The notes below the pieces were generated by a model, which saw only the letters and a list, made by a program, of their open reading frames with translations, did no database searches and had not been told where the DNA came from. 64,000 nucleotides of DNA from Monilinia fructicola (Eukaryota; Ascomycota; Leotiomycetes; Helotiales; Sclerotiniaceae): NCBI GenBank assembly GCA_008692225.1, contig VICG01000009.1:124001-188000 (forward strand), in the 5' to 3' direction. Positions 1 to 12,867 of the stretch are shown here, piece by piece (within the stretch, counting starts at the first letter, position 1; the number at the start of each line of letters is the position of its first letter). A program made the translations under genes and the position numbers.

Positions 1-1746
1 TTCTACTACTTACCACTATCTGGATAGGTCCGCACTGCGACACAGCTTGGAGCTCTTGCTCTGTTTACCATCATCGTTGTATGGTTTCTAGACAATCGAT
101 ATCGAGTCCTCCCTTCTGCGATTCATGATTATATGCCAGCACATCATCCCGGTCTTGTGATCACGGATATTACTGTCACAAAATGTTCCAAGATCAATCT
201 TTTCACAAGCTGCAAGCTTAATTCGGAGAAGTGGCATCGTATAGAGAAGGATTTATATTTGGGACAAGGTTGGATTAACAGCGCATATATGCATGTGCAG
301 AGGAAGAAAGAAGAAGAACTCACATCGGAAGATAAGGTTGTTATGGATGTTAGTGTTGGTAGATTGGATCCAGCGACTGTTACGAAAGGCAAGGGTGATG
401 AAAGATGGGAATCAAGACCTGCTGGATTATGGCTAAAACGATCGGCGAAGCGTCACGCCAGCGACTCAAATGAGGCGGTCACTTCAGTGGATGTACTATT
501 CGGTGCAGATGCCGTGGACCCAAGAGATGGATGGGAGATGACTGGCACACCGTTGTTGCTGGATTCCTCTGGGGAAGTACAGGAAGCCAGGCTTAGCATA
601 CGGAGGGGCAAACTCATTATGCCAATCAAGCCAAAAGCCTCGTATAAGGGAAAATGGAAAATTTAAGATTTTACAGGCGGCAGATTTACACTTGAGTACA
701 GGGACTGGTCACTGTAGGGATGCAATGCCAGAAGATGGTGGAAATTGTGAGGCTGATCCTAGGACATTGGAATTTGTTGGAAGACTTCTTGATGAAGAAA
801 AAACCAGATTTGATCATTCTTAGTGGAGATCAAATCAATGGAGAAACGGCTCCTGATGCACAGAGCGTAAGAATCCTCTCCGATCAATATCGTCCCCCCT
901 AACAGAATTAGGCTATTTTCAAATATGCAGAGCTGTTCATTAAACGCAAGATTCCATTTGCGACAATATTTGGTAATCACGACGATGAGGGATCTTTACC
1001 CCGGGATCAACAGATGGCACTAATCGAATCTCTTCCATACTCGTTTATCTGAAGCTGGCCCAGAAGAACTTGAAGGGGTAGGAAATTACATCGTTGAAGT
1101 CCTTGCACAAGGTGGCTCGAAGCATTCTGCTCTGACTATTTACCTATTGGATACTCATTCTTATTCACCGGATGAGAGATCATTCAAAGGGTATGATTGG
1201 TTGAAAAAGAACCAAATTGATTGGTTCAAACAAACTGCTGAAGGATTGCGAAAGTCCCATGAAGGGTATTCCCATATTCATATGGACCTTGCATTTATTC
1301 ATATACCATTACCTGAGTATAGAGATGATGCTCTGTATAAAGAGGGAGAATGGCGAGAAGGGGTGACGGCACCTGGCTTTAACTCAGGGTTCCGAGATGC
1401 TCTTGTAGAGCAGGGTGTCGTAATGGTTAGTTGTGGACAGTAAGTGTTGAATCCCTCCATCTTTGGAGCTCCCCTAACCAGGCATAGTGATCACGCAAAT
1501 GAATACTGTTCTCTCTCTAGAAAGGAAGATAATACTCCCGCTCTCTGGATGTGTTATGGCGGCGGAGCTGGATTTGGAGGTTATGGAGGCTATGGTGGAT
1601 ACCACCGCCGAATCCGTCTTTTCGAAATCGATATGAATGAAGCGAAGATAGTAACTTACAAACGCCTCGAGTACGGGGACATAGAGAAACGGATCGATGA
1701 ACAAATCATAGTGGAGGGTGGAAAACCGATAGGTCCCACCGTATAA
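1..1746 (+). CDS. DCR2: DCR2/SIA1-type metallophosphoesterase (5'-partial, three frame breaks)
   Basis: Calcineurin-like phosphoesterase of the fungal Dcr2 family (in yeast linked to cell-cycle start and unfolded-protein-response control). The window begins inside the gene: an intron seems to end in TAG at 25-27 and coding continues with a hydrophobic segment (GALALFTIIVVWFL), so the start codon lies upstream. Metal-site motifs appear in order: D-L-H (about 680), GDQ (about 826), GNHD (about 974) and GHDH spanning an intron (about 1437-1494). Introns near 860-925 and 1439-1485; stop at 1744-1746. The frame breaks three times, at an A4 run (658-661), an A6 run (798-803) and a T3 run (1044-1046). 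Removing one base at each gives continuous family sequence, so sequencing error is more likely than gene death, but a young pseudogene is possible. Confidence 0.85.
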
Positions 1747-4662
1747 TGGATTTGGGAAATTGGAATTAGACGTTTGGGAAACCAAAAGCTCTACGAGGAA
1801 AAGGCTAGATATTGGATTTAGGATTTTTTCCATCATACTTATTGACACTGTCAAAATAACCTTTAGACAGGTTAGAAAAATGTGATTCCAACAGCATAAA
1901 TAGGCCTCACTTCCCTCGTTCATTTGCCTTCCACTCTTCTTTCTTCATATCTCACCATGTACTTCAGCTTGAAAAATGGTCAAGGGCCGTACTTCGGGTA
2001 CAATTGATTCCGCTCTTTCCTATTCTCCTCTCCCAATCCTAGCTCCTTCTCGGTCTCCTTTCCTGGCCCCCGCTCCTTCCCGTTACCGACTCCTAACGAA
2101 CCCCAATAAATCGTTTCATCCGGAGGTGAAAGGCAAAGCGGGTAAGAGTGTAAATAGGTACTCTCAAGCTCGTAAAAATTAGAAGCCTAAAACACCCATA
2201 AAGCTAACGGGTATATATATAGCTCCTTCCTCATAGCTAGCTCCGTTTTCCTCTTCATAGTTTACAATGTCAATGAAACTGTTTGATGCCCTACAGTTCT
2301 CCATTCCACTTTGTGACATTTCTTTGGTAGGATATTTCGTGTTCCTAAGAGGTGAATAACTATAATTGAAGAACGCTATCCGAAACGTTGCGATGAAATC
2401 CCCAAATGAGGCTCGCAATCGCAACGTTGCCGAAACACACGAGCTCAGCAGAGGATCCAATTTGGAATATTGTGCTACAATCACTCCCTATAGCCCTGCA
2501 CACGACCGCACTGATAATCACCTTTGGAAACTGTCGGGAAATGGATCATGTGATATATTGGATTGCTGGATGAATAATACGTCTAACCGTATTGGGCGTA
2601 CTAGCACCTCGAGGACGTCTATAAAGTCGTCCTCCATTCCATAGATTACATTGAGAATAACAACGATGATATACCAACAAAAGGATTAAGTACTTACACT
2701 TTAACTGACCAAGTTTATACCAACAGAAACATCCAGTTCCGGGCCATAGAGTCAGGAATATGATGCATTTCACGGGCAATGACTTATACCAGACGGATGA
2801 TCTGGACTTGTACCAAGCGCTTCGGGACTTTCAAAGAACCTACGAGGAGTTGGAGTGAGGTGCCGATACTTGGGGCCATGCTTCTAGCATCAATGAAGAT
2901 TTTGCACCACTCCCAGTTCAACAGTACAACAATCTAGCATTCTAAGCGTTCAATCCGTGTACGTACACTTTTCATCTCCAATCATGGCCAAACTTGGAAT
3001 TATAACTGACTTGGGATTCTAATTTAGTTTGAACTGGGCTAGACACAAGTAGCCTTAGTTCATGATTCAATTTAAATTTTGTATGAGTTGATGTGGTGTT
3101 GTGTACTATAGGAACCTTGCTTCACTGCCACACTGTAACTTAGCGAGGTGTGTTCGTACACTGGTTGATTGACTCGATGCGGGATTTGGTTTAATGGTGT
3201 GTAGATTGGCTAGACATGTGATGACTAGATGGATATTCATTTTCTTGGTTCTTTCATGAATCTGGCGGTGGAAAAAGTTGGTAGTCAGGAGACTGGGTCT
3301 GGGAACTATAATCAGGGACTTGAATGTACCATTCATTTTTCCACCAGGAAAAGAAAAATAGACGCTTCACCCTAAAATGGTGTAATTTGCCTTCCAGTTG
3401 AAGAATCATGTATAGTTAGTGGTGCTCGAATGATTTCAAGTTTGGTATATCATACCATATCTAATGCCGCCTGAATGACAGCTGAGTGACCACTGAGTGG
3501 CGTGTGTGATTGCAGCGTCATATCCAGTAGTTGGAAAGAGATCAGATAAAATTAGCTCAAGAAGCTTGAATCAAACGTCGTGATAGAACTAGAGGGCCTG
3601 AAGTTTCAATTGTTCCATTAGTTCTGTATATATAAGCTAGTTCTTGACACTTCAAATGGAAATGATCATGGATTGTGGCAACGTAAAAGATCATTCGGGT
3701 TGCATATTTATTGATGCCCATTCCATGCGCCACGTACTGTATCGCATTCCTCGAGTTGGGATGGACCATGATTGGCTGTTGCTGGATTGGAGTACTATCG
3801 TGCCATTGCTTGACCCATGAGATTATCCTCAACTTCCAAAGAACCGTCACTGGTCCAATATTTGATCAGTTTTATTTTCGCTCGGAAGTTTTGTTCAATA
3901 TCGACCGAGTCATTCTATTACCTTGCACAGTATATGAGAGGTATTGAAACACGTATTACCATATTTAACGTTCAAACAGTGGTATTATCTGTGTTCCCAT
4001 CGGCGGATGGTCGTCTCGATCATTATTTCCAAAACGTGGGCTAGGTACGGACTTTTCCAACCTCCAGGGCCATTCAGTAGGCACTAATCTCGAAGTCTGA
4101 GCGCAAACATTCCTTAGCTCAATACTACGACAAGGTTAATATACCTACCTAGTGTCAAGTATCTAGCGCTTGGTAGACTTTTAATCGTAGAATAGGTAAG
4201 CATGAGTAGCGTTCTCGTTTCGCCACTCGCTAAATAATCACCGTTGCAATACAACCCTTTCATAAGCGAGATACTTGGCCGAATATAACCTCCAGGAGTG
4301 CTAATTATTTTGGTGGGGGCGCTGATACCAATCTTGACGGTCAAATCCCGCCTATAATTTCCGTTAAGCAGTGCTTAATACTCCTGTCCATCGAGATGAT
4401 AGAAAACCAGCCCATAATTGGTTAAGCTAAACTTCGATCTACCGGGTTTATAGGGAATTTCATTGTGCACTTGTTGAACCGCTCTATTGATTTCTCATGG
4501 ATACAACAGATAAAAGGCTGCCATAGCTCGTATTCAACCTCATAGATGAGATCACAATTGGTCAAGGAACTGGTGCAGAAGAATATGGAGAAAGAAAGAT
4601 CATATTGGTATTTTTATCATGCATGCTAACAATGCCTTGAAAATTCTTTATTCTTTAGACCA
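1747..4662. other. intergenic, about 2.9 kb
   Basis: Only short open frames on both strands, none with recognisable domains or a credible exon chain. A frame at 1976-2182 (68 codons, Ser/Pro-rich) and one on the minus strand at 3557-3850 are the longest clean ones, and I cannot support either as a gene. Composition is ordinary, not AT-collapsed. Confidence 0.5.
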
Positions 4663-5737
4663 TCACAATTCATTTGAAACGGCTTGGACAATGGCGCCTT
4701 TTTCGGCTTCATCCAGATTATCCAGTTTTTGCATCTCATCCTTGGAGAGATCGAAGTCATAGACATTGGCATTTTTCGGCGATTCTCGAAGGAGTTTCGC
4801 TCTTTGGAAGGGGAATCCATCCCTTCTGCAATGCGTATCGTACCAATACTTGAGCGACAGTCTTCTTATGAGTGCTTGCGAGAAGATTGAGGGTGGGGTC
4901 ATCACTCCTCTTGTTCCTCACCAAGGGACAATAGGCTTCAACATGAATATTGTGAAGATTACAATAATCAACCGCAGCCCGTTGCTGACAAAATGGATGC
5001 AACTGATATTGTTAGACTTGCATCATACACGCCATATCTAAATAAAACACATACCTCAATCTGATTAACAGCAGGAGGCCAGACCTCGGCAAAAGTCTTC
5101 AATTCTTCAATGTGCCCAATGCCCCAGTTCGAAACCCCGATTATGCGTGCCTTTTTGGCGAGGTACAGCTTCTCGAGCGCTTGCCACATCTCTTTACGAC
5201 CATTTGATCCGCTGCTTGGGCTGTGAATCAAGAATAGATCAACATATCCATCTTTACCATCAATGGCTTCAACGCTCTCCAGACATTTTTTTATGAGACA
5301 TATCGACAGATCCGCCAGGTGAAAGGATCTTGGTTGTGATGAATATATCGGAACGATTTATTCCAGATTCTTTGATAAATTCTTTGACGGCGATACCAAC
5401 TTGCTTTTCGTTTGCATAGTATCTGTAGCGGACTGTTAAAATCATTGTCTTGACAATTCCTATCAGGGATGATATGGATGATGGTTTTGTTAATCATGTA
5501 AATGGGTTCTTACTGAGCAGTATCAATATGTCTATACCCAGCTCTTAATGCAGCGATGACAGCATCGATGCATTTTTGTCCATGGGATTGATAAACTCCA
5601 AATCCTAATTGTGGGATACCGATTGTACTCAATTCCTCTCTTTTGGAGAAGAGCTTGGTGTTGATGTTGAATGACTCTTCCCGTGTAGAATGAGAAGCCT
5701 CTGAAGTCATGATGAAGGTCTGAGGTTTGATGCCCAA
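4663..5737 (-). CDS. aldo-keto reductase (two frame breaks)
   Basis: NAD(P)H-dependent carbonyl reductase of the aldo-keto reductase superfamily, a cytosolic TIM barrel. Visible hallmarks in order: GFGVYQ; the catalytic Asp in GYRHIDTAQ; the catalytic Tyr just after the first intron (YYANE); Lys in ITTK; His in DLFLIHSP; the signature ARIIGVSNWG; and the cofactor-binding PLPKSETPSRIAE. Introns 5423-5513 and 5003-5054 join these cleanly. The frame breaks at a T7 run (about 5286-5292) and a T5 run (about 4776-4780); one base less at each restores the family sequence through to the stop at 4663-4665. The start is at 5737, or more likely the inner Met at 5710. The substrate cannot be told from sequence. 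About 330 residues, normal for the family. Confidence 0.87.
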
Positions 5738-7526
5738 TGTCTGATGCCCAATGTCTGATGTCTGATGTCTGATTTGTTCTGATCTACAAGTATTGTGAGC
5801 TAGGTAACAATAGTTTTGGAATAACAGCCGTCCCAGAATGAAGAAACTGGTATAAACTTATCAATGAATGAAAAGAAAGATGTCAAGGTTAACCTACAAA
5901 AGAAAACAAGCAACCTCAAACTGACTAATCTGTTCAATTATCACTCTCTTACTTCCTCATACAGATTAACTTTTGCTCTTCGAATCTATATTGGAAAGAA
6001 CTATTTGATATTTATTACCAACGCATCATCAAGCTCATTGCGTCATTGATCCAACTTAATCACGTGTGGCTGCGGGGTACCTCATCCCTTGATATCACAT
6101 TTAGTTTTTGTCTCACCGCCATCGCTTGTAAAGCTTCATTTGTCCAGGCAGAATGGTTTGCCTAATGGCAAAATCACGGCGGTGAGACCAAGCATTAGAA
6201 TTATTCCTTGGGCTAAAGTAAGGACAATCAGGTTCGATCATAATCAGATTTGATGATTATTCAAAATATGTTGAAATACTAGAATGATCTGGAATACTTA
6301 ATTCGGTTTCAATAAAACTAGTCTGCTTATTCTAGATGAATTCTATAGTAGGTACATGGTTAGTTTCAATTAGAAACTAAGCCTAGATTGAGCTTAAAAT
6401 GATCAGATTCATTAGAAAGCTGTAGTAATTAAATCAAAAGTTGCAAATCTCTTTTTTTCTCAATCTAATTAAATTGTTAACCATTCTAACTAAGAGACAA
6501 AACATTCTATTCAAGTTCAACGGAGCGATTCGTGCTTACAAACAAGATAGCTCTTACCCGTCTAATTATCAACATATTGCATTCGCCATAATACCAATCT
6601 GATCGAATACCAGCTACTGCCTAACTAACATTCTATTCGATGCTCACGGAGAGTGCAAGAGGTGCGCGTGCTATAAATAAGCATTTTGCGTAGATGATAA
6701 GGGCAATGATAATTGGATGTCATACTAGCAAATTTATAGCATAGATCTAAGCTTACTACTTAACTGTCAGTCTTGAAACTAATATTCGAATAACTTAGTC
6801 GTTCCAGGGGGGTAACTTTGCAGTTTAGTTAGATATTGAATATTGTCAATATAAGAACAAGTTGGATGGCGGAAGTAGCAAGAGACTGAGCTGCGTTTAG
6901 AAACCTTATAAGCGTTGGAGCACCTTCACTTTTAGCGAGAAAGCAGATTCATGAAGGGGTTGTTAGCGTAAAATTGAAGGGATCTACGTTCGTGGAGTGT
7001 TTCAGAACCCTTTCATTCAAAATGCAGATCATATGGTAACAAAAATTATAGGTAAAGTAAATATATGATATCGCAACGCTATTTAACAATGAGTGTTTTA
7101 GAGCCTTTTAATTCGAATGCCGATCATGTGATGATATGACCACAATAGTCATATGTAGTATCATATATGTATGTATTTATGTTCTATTAGATAATACAAC
7201 TTTCTGCTGTACCATATAAAAAGCTAAAACATTTTAGAAGGATGACTTTCTCGCAGCTGGAGGCTCTAAAGCATTTCAGCCGACCTCGAGAGGCGTAGTA
7301 GATGCTGATCACGTGTAGTTTGTATCGCCGGATGTTGAATTAGGTAAGCGAGGCTGAGCGAAGTTGATGGAAAGGACAGCTTTTGAATCGCATTGAGGAC
7401 ACACATACAATACTCAACACCGCAAATTACCCAACCTTCCAAAGTAATTTCTGTCAAGTATCAAACGGAAGCCAGCGATAAACAATAAAGATATTCTTCC
7501 CAAATCAAAATATTTCGACCGCAAAA
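5738..7526. other. AT-rich intergenic between two divergently transcribed genes
   Basis: About 1.8 kb between the aldo-keto reductase and the SEC72-like gene, holding both promoters. It contains a short direct repeat of TGTCTGATG at about 5740-5772 and the 79-bp inverted-repeat element at 6110-6188. Similar phrases such as 'gagtgttt(c/t)agaaccc/gagcctttt(c/a)attc' occur near 6997 and 7092, hinting at an old duplication. No credible gene seen. Confidence 0.45.
6110..6188. mobile_element. 79-bp terminal-inverted-repeat element, copy 1 (MITE-like)
   Basis: Begins GTCTCACCGCC and ends GGCGGTGAGAC, a perfect 11-bp inverted repeat enclosing 57 bp. A second element of the same length with related interior lies at 21230-21308 in the opposite orientation; both share CAGGCAGAATG and a TGGCA stretch at matching positions. 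No clear target-site duplication is visible, so mobility is an inference. Confidence 0.6.
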
Positions 7527-8138
7527 ATGGAGGAGACTGAGACTTTCACCCTCTTACCATTACACATTGATCCACAATCAAAAGCCATATCCTCCTCATC
7601 AAACTCAAAAGCTCTCAACGAAGAATTAGAAACCCTCAATGCCCTTCACCGAACCCTTCTCACAATCGAGTCGCCAATTCCTCCACCACCCGTTCCAGTA
7701 AACCCTAAGCGTTCCGCAAACATTACAAAATTGCGCGAGTCTGGAAATACCGAGTTTCGCAAACAAAGACATGGAGAGGCGATAAAATTCTACACCCTCG
7801 GTATCCAAATGGCATTGGCCAGACCGCTTTGGGAACCTTCTGGGTTGGTTAGGGATGAAATTGCGGGCCTGTATGCGAATAGAGCGCAGGCGCATATGGC
7901 GTTGCAGAATTGGCCTGAGGGGGCAATGGATGCAGAGAGTAGTGTGGAGGCTAAGAGAGCTGGCAATGCGAAGGCTTGGTGGAGAAGAGGAAGGTGTTTG
8001 ATGGAGATGGGGAGGTTAGAGGAGGCGAAGGAGTGGCTTGGCCGGGGTTTGGAGATGGAGAATAATGAGGGAGATTTGGTGGCACTGTTGAGGGAAATTG
8101 AGGCTAAGGAGAAGGGAAAGAAGTCTTTGAATCATTAA
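7527..8138 (+). CDS. SEC72: Sec72-like TPR protein of the Sec62/63 translocon
   Basis: Intronless 203-residue protein. Residues about 1-60 are low-complexity and end in a proline run; residues about 70-190 form a compact TPR domain (LRESGNTEFRKQRHGEAIKFY, then LYANRAQAHMALQNW and AWWRRGRCLMEMGRLEEAKEW). This arrangement and size fit filamentous-fungal Sec72, a cytosolic TPR subunit that binds Sec63 and assists post-translational import into the ER. Ends with a lysine-rich helix and the stop at 8136-8138. A different small TPR co-chaperone cannot be excluded, since the TPR alone is not specific. Confidence 0.68.
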   Translation: MEETETFTLLPLHIDPQSKAISSSSNSKALNEELETLNALHRTLLTIESPIPPPPVPVNPKRSANITKLRESGNTEFRKQRHGEAIKFYTLGIQMALARPLWEPSGLVRDEIAGLYANRAQAHMALQNWPEGAMDAESSVEAKRAGNAKAWWRRGRCLMEMGRLEEAKEWLGRGLEMENNEGDLVALLREIEAKEKGKKSLNH

Positions 8139-8596
8139 GCTGGAGGACGGAGATATGTACGAAATGGAGATTGGAGTTGGGGCGTTCTTCTACTAGGTTC
8201 CGGGAGATAATATCATGTAGCTTGTACAAGAATCAAAGGCCGTTTTGACTCGGCTGGGAGTCCAGTATATGCAATGCTTGCAGGAATGTATGCCAAGCTC
8301 ATCAAGTAGTCTGAGACTTTGAAAAGGCATCGACATTTCATTCTGTTTGTTCATTGAAAATCTGAAAGAAACTCAATCCTTACTCCTCCACTTATCCGCA
8401 AATATTTCCTCGGGTGTATATATACTTGAGTATTATGTTTGCATAGGAGATTTATGACACTGTGAAATCGACGGTGACATTTTGTATTACTCTCGTACCT
8501 CTGTTCTGAGGTCAACATGCCTATGGATACTCTAGTTACGGGTTTTCAGTTTTCGATCGCCACCTCATCATTTTCTTCAACACCTTGTTTAGCCCC
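8139..8596. other. shared 3' intergenic region
   Basis: About 460 bp between two convergent genes. No open frame of note; presumed 3' untranslated regions of both. Confidence 0.4.
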
Positions 8597-9757
8597 TTAT
8601 TGATCATCTTCATCACTTTCTTCATCACTTGCTTCAACCTGCTCGCGCTCTAACATTTGCTCTAGAATTTTCAGGCTCCGCTCCTCCGCTGCAGGACTTC
8701 TTTCAGGCCCGGCTTCTCGTCGCTCCTCATTCACTAAAATCCGCGCAAATGCCCTCGCCAAATTGATCCGTTGCAACGAAACCCCTCTATCATGAGCCCG
8801 AAACAAAATGGCTCGTTTCTCCGGCTCCGTCGATGTATCCCACATACCCATCAAAAGTTCATTTTCAGAGCTATTCTCGTCCGCCGCCAGAGCTCGCTGA
8901 TCGCGCTCACTATAAACACCGAATGGACCCGCGAGAAAGAGCTCCTCGAGTCGAAGCCGCTCAAACATATTCTCACGGTTAGCAACTTCGGACCCGTCAA
9001 GTGGTGGGCAGATATCTGAGTTCTCCAGCTTTGCACAGGCTAGGCCGTAATTCGTTGCCAGTTGAAGGATGCGGGCAATGGAATACCCTTCAACGTAAAG
9101 AGCTGCAAGCTTCAACCATTCGTCGTCGGAAAGAATGAGATTATCTCCGAAATAATTTCGGATGGTCACCGCAGTTACTTGCTCGATATTTTTTGCTGCT
9201 TCGAGGAGGGCCGTGGAGGGAAATGGAGGGTATTGCGTATGAGTCAAGAGGTACTTGACACAGCCCATGATACATGTTGGGCTCATGATCCAATTGCCAA
9301 ATCCCGTATTAAGCTTGTGGAACTTACCCAACATCCACAATTCAGCCGGCACGAAGCCAAAGGCATCAAAATACGGATCGATCGGCCACTCGCGTAGAAA
9401 ATCCTGCAACAACAAAACATAAAGCCAAGCCTCATCAGCAGGTAACCCATCCTCCCTAAGCATCCTCAAAATTTTCTGCACGCCGGGCGACAAAGCTTGA
9501 GAGTAGGCCACAAAGGTCTCGTCGTTCGATCTCACAGTTCTACTCACATCCTCTAGTTCATCCTCGCTGTCAGGCACCAATGTATATATACCTAACCGCT
9601 GGGAGAAATCTTCTTCCTGAGCGCCATCGAGCCTAGTGGCTGCTTCCTCAACGTGGAAATGCCACTTCGTGAGAAGGCCCTCCACGTTAGAAGGTGGGGA
9701 CATGATCACATCCCGTTTATAGTCAGCATATTCCTGATCTGGACTTCGCTGGGGCAT
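8597..9757 (-). CDS. hypothetical protein, 386 aa, acidic C-terminus
   Basis: A single uninterrupted frame with coding-like composition; I do not recognise the family. No signal peptide or membrane segment. The middle is largely helical-looking with many Trp, Leu and Tyr (for example AWLYVLLLQDFLREW). The last 40 residues are charged (RREAGPERSPAAEERSLKIL) and end in a Glu/Asp-rich tail. Convergent with the SEC72-like gene. The start at 9757 is the first Met in the frame; an inner Met (VIMSPPSNVEG) is an alternative. Probably nuclear or cytosolic, but no function is supported. Confidence 0.7.
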   Translation of the reverse strand: MPQRSPDQEYADYKRDVIMSPPSNVEGLLTKWHFHVEEAATRLDGAQEEDFSQRLGIYTLVPDSEDELEDVSRTVRSNDETFVAYSQALSPGVQKILRMLREDGLPADEAWLYVLLLQDFLREWPIDPYFDAFGFVPAELWMLGKFHKLNTGFGNWIMSPTCIMGCVKYLLTHTQYPPFPSTALLEAAKNIEQVTAVTIRNYFGDNLILSDDEWLKLAALYVEGYSIARILQLATNYGLACAKLENSDICPPLDGSEVANRENMFERLRLEELFLAGPFGVYSERDQRALAADENSSENELLMGMWDTSTEPEKRAILFRAHDRGVSLQRINLARAFARILVNEERREAGPERSPAAEERSLKILEQMLEREQVEASDEESDEDDQ

Positions 9758-10806
9758 GGTCCTAAGCGTGGCGGTGTTGGTCTATTTGTGGATGTGATAG
9801 ATGGAGTCGCTCTCTGGGTAGATAGGTGTGGTGCTGTTTGAGTTGTTTGAGGATCCGGGCTTGTGGATGTTGATGGGGATGAAGGTGAAATGTTGGATGG
9901 GCAATAGTAAGTGTTGCTGTACTGCAAATGTAACTGATTATTGCTAAGCCGTTGTAGATGTAGATGTAGATGTAATAAAACAAAAACATCAGAGACCAAC
10001 GAGAACCTTATAAAGACACGGTCGACCCGACCTAGGGATCTGAATATGATAGACTAATCATTATTCTCCAGAACTCTCCATGGTTCATTGGCAAAAAAGA
10101 GCTGAATGAGCCATATTGCTGCGTCAACAGATGCACATTTCGAGTCAACGATGTGTATGACAGCGTAAATCAGCCCTTCGACATATTTTTCGCATTGCGT
10201 CATCTCATGCTAAATGAATGATTGTAATAAATCAAAAGTATTCCAAAGAATCCAACGGTTGCAATATGATGATGATTCATATAGAAAATTTGATTATTGT
10301 GCTTTCGGGGTGCTGTGATAGTGATTGTGATTATGAATGTGATATTGCATTGCATTGATGCTGATGCTGATGTTGATATTGATATTGATATTTTAAAGAT
10401 GCGTATATTTGGATAGTACAAAAGGAAGTGATCTTCACCAGGTACTATATCATCACAAGCCAGCTTCCATCCCTAAGAAAAATGCAGTTTCAAACACTGT
10501 TGAAAGAAGTAAAAATCTCGTACCTCGAAAATTGAGCGAGCTCGAGCTGATAATATGATTCCCAACATTTACAAAAGAAGTTGTTTCCAAAACATCTGAT
10601 ATATCAACATTATATACGCCAAAATGCAGTGGGTCATTATGTTCTATATCATGGATTCATGTGGCCATCCCATCTGCGAATGCATACCCGTTCCCATACA
10701 ACAAATCTTCCAGAGATTATAGTCGCCGCCTGAGCCCACCAAAAATTCACGCCATGAATAGAATCATACCTCCGCCCTAGATAAGTCCCTTCAAGCCCAC
10801 ATTTCA
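9758..10806. other. intergenic with short simple repeats
   Basis: About 1 kb between two minus-strand genes. It holds a degenerate TGATGC/TGATAT trinucleotide-type tract at about 10356-10392 and pyrimidine/purine-biased sequence near 9860-9980. Open frames here are low complexity. Contains the promoter of the 386-aa gene. Confidence 0.4.
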
Positions 10807-12867
10807 TCACCCGCTAGCCAAAATAAGCGGGGTATCTGTACTTCTCCTACTAAGCCTCATCCTTCTAGCTTCCCTTCTCTCTACATCTCTCTCTCTATTA
10901 TCCTCTCCCGGAATCTCAATTTCATCTTTAATCCTACTCGTAAGATATGCAGCGAATAAGGTACAGATACCACCTGCAGCCATAACAACTGCGAAACTTC
11001 GATCACCTGGTGTTCCGCGGGGTTTTTGCATAAATTTGAAGATCAAGCTGCTACCTAATGTAGCGAGGATTTGAGGAGCGGCGACTGACATGTTGTGAAT
11101 TCCGAGGATTATACCTAGGTGGTGGATCAGAGGTTGGAAGTGGACATGAAGAATTGCATATTGTGGAGGAAATCTTACCAGCTTGATCTTCACCTAGATC
11201 ATCCTCGCCAACTAACGATTGTTGTCGTGCTCTACGTACAGCATCGCGTTTACTAACTTCTGCGCTAATGATGGCGAATGGAGCCCATAATGTCATGGCC
11301 CAAGATACACCAACCAAAGCTATCAAAACGGTAGCTCCTGTAATCGATCTTACGATGAGTGTAGAAAACATGCATCCTGCGAATAAAAGATGGCTTACAA
11401 GCCATGCGCGACGAAGGTTCAAACCAGGAATGGCAAGTTTGTCCATGAATCGTGAAAAACGAGTTGTGTAACTCTTGTGAGAACATATAGATGCGGAAGA
11501 TGAAGGAGCATCGTAAGATGGGGTGATAAAGAATGGCAAGAGAATGTTAACAGACAACGATGTAATGGCGTACATCAATAGAGCAAATGTTCCAACACGA
11601 GTTGCTTTTTCGTAAAGTTCATCAATTTCCGCTGGAGTCATGTTCGGATTTTCTGTTAAATATGGTTGAACATAAATATCCCCGACATAAGAGCTCGAAT
11701 AGAAAAGTTGTGGGAAGAAGCCGATCCAAGCAAAGAATTCTACCTCACAGACTTGACGAGTTAAAGGAGGTAATCGCCTGATAGACGTGAAAACTTGCTT
11801 GAAGAATGCTATGAGTCCTGATTTTGCATCTGGTGGAATTGGTTCATCACTTGGATCACGTTCTTTGATGGTGGCACTGCTTATGGTGACCGTCGTAGAA
11901 AGAGCGAAACAAGCAACTAAAGACAGAATCTTGAATTGAGTATTTCCAAAGATCCATAAGTACTTTGGTAGATCAACATAACCGGCAAGGTAAGCAATGA
12001 TATTACCGATACCTATGGCTCGGCTAGCAAATGAATTTGCAGTTTCTAGAGAAATTTGTTAGTCTTCTTTGAAGACGGTTGAACATTTCGGAAAAAAAAT
12101 ACCTTGTTGATGACTAGGGGCACAATCAAGAATATAAGCTCTAATGGCAGCTTGCACTGAGTAAAATTAGTATGTTTTCTTCGTTTGATATATGGAAACA
12201 AACCTGTAGCTATCGCAAAATCTAGGATATAAACTAATAGAACAGCAACGACGATGATTATAGTTTTGACACCTTGTGATTCTTTGTCTGCACCGAAGAT
12301 TCCAAGTATCCCGCCAACTATCTCTTTTACCCAAGCCAGGAAAACCAAAGAAAGGACAGTAGCGGCTGTACCCGCAGCCATAAAAGGTCGTCTCTTACCC
12401 CATGGTGACCGACATCTATCACTTAATATACCAATATATGGTTGAACCAGAGCCCCTGACATTGGTCCAGCGATCCATACCAGCGCCATTAATGATTTAG
12501 TCAGACCTAGTGATAAAAGATATGGGGTTCCATTGGATAGTTCTACCCCCCACGCCACTTGTAAGCCGCCTATACTAAGTGTCAAAAGTATCATGTACCA
12601 CATTCCCTTTGTTTCAGAAAACGTATCAGGGTCTTCATCTAAGATGTTGCTATCGTTGCCAAGGTCTTCATCTTCATCTTCATCTTCGTCTTCGTCTTCT
12701 TCTTCACCCTCTGAGTCGGACGGAGGGAGAAGAGTGGATTGCTCGTTGGCAGGTTTGAGATCCTCTATAGGACTCTTCGATCGAGTATCATCAAGCATCT
12801 CTGGGTCCGCGCCTTGGATTGCCTCATATCTCTTCCCCCGAGCACGATCAGCTTCATCCTCCGCCAT
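10807..12867 (-). CDS. SLC45/sucrose-type H+ sugar symporter
   Basis: MFS permease of the glycoside-pentoside-hexuronide/SLC45 group, similar to plant sucrose transporters and fission yeast Sut1; expected to import sucrose or maltose with protons at the plasma membrane. Four exons: 12204-12867, 12103-12156, 11179-12045 and 10807-11114, summing to 1893 nt (630 aa). The N-terminus is cytosolic with a Glu/Asp run (GEEEDEDEDEDEDEDL). TM1 holds GGLQVAWGVELSNGTPYL, and the loop 2/3 signature is SDRCRSPWGKRRPF, typical of the family. A further signature, FFAWIGFFP, lies mid-protein. The central loop is long and serine-rich. The C-terminal tail is basic (RREARRMRLSRRS). The LTR retroelement lies about 800 bp upstream. 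Family assignment is firm; substrate is inferred. Confidence 0.9.

Noticed and set aside
7527..8138. Identity as a generic Hsp90 co-chaperone TPR protein
   Set aside because: Size, N-terminal leader and TPR arrangement fit Sec72 better, though the alternative is kept in the confidence.
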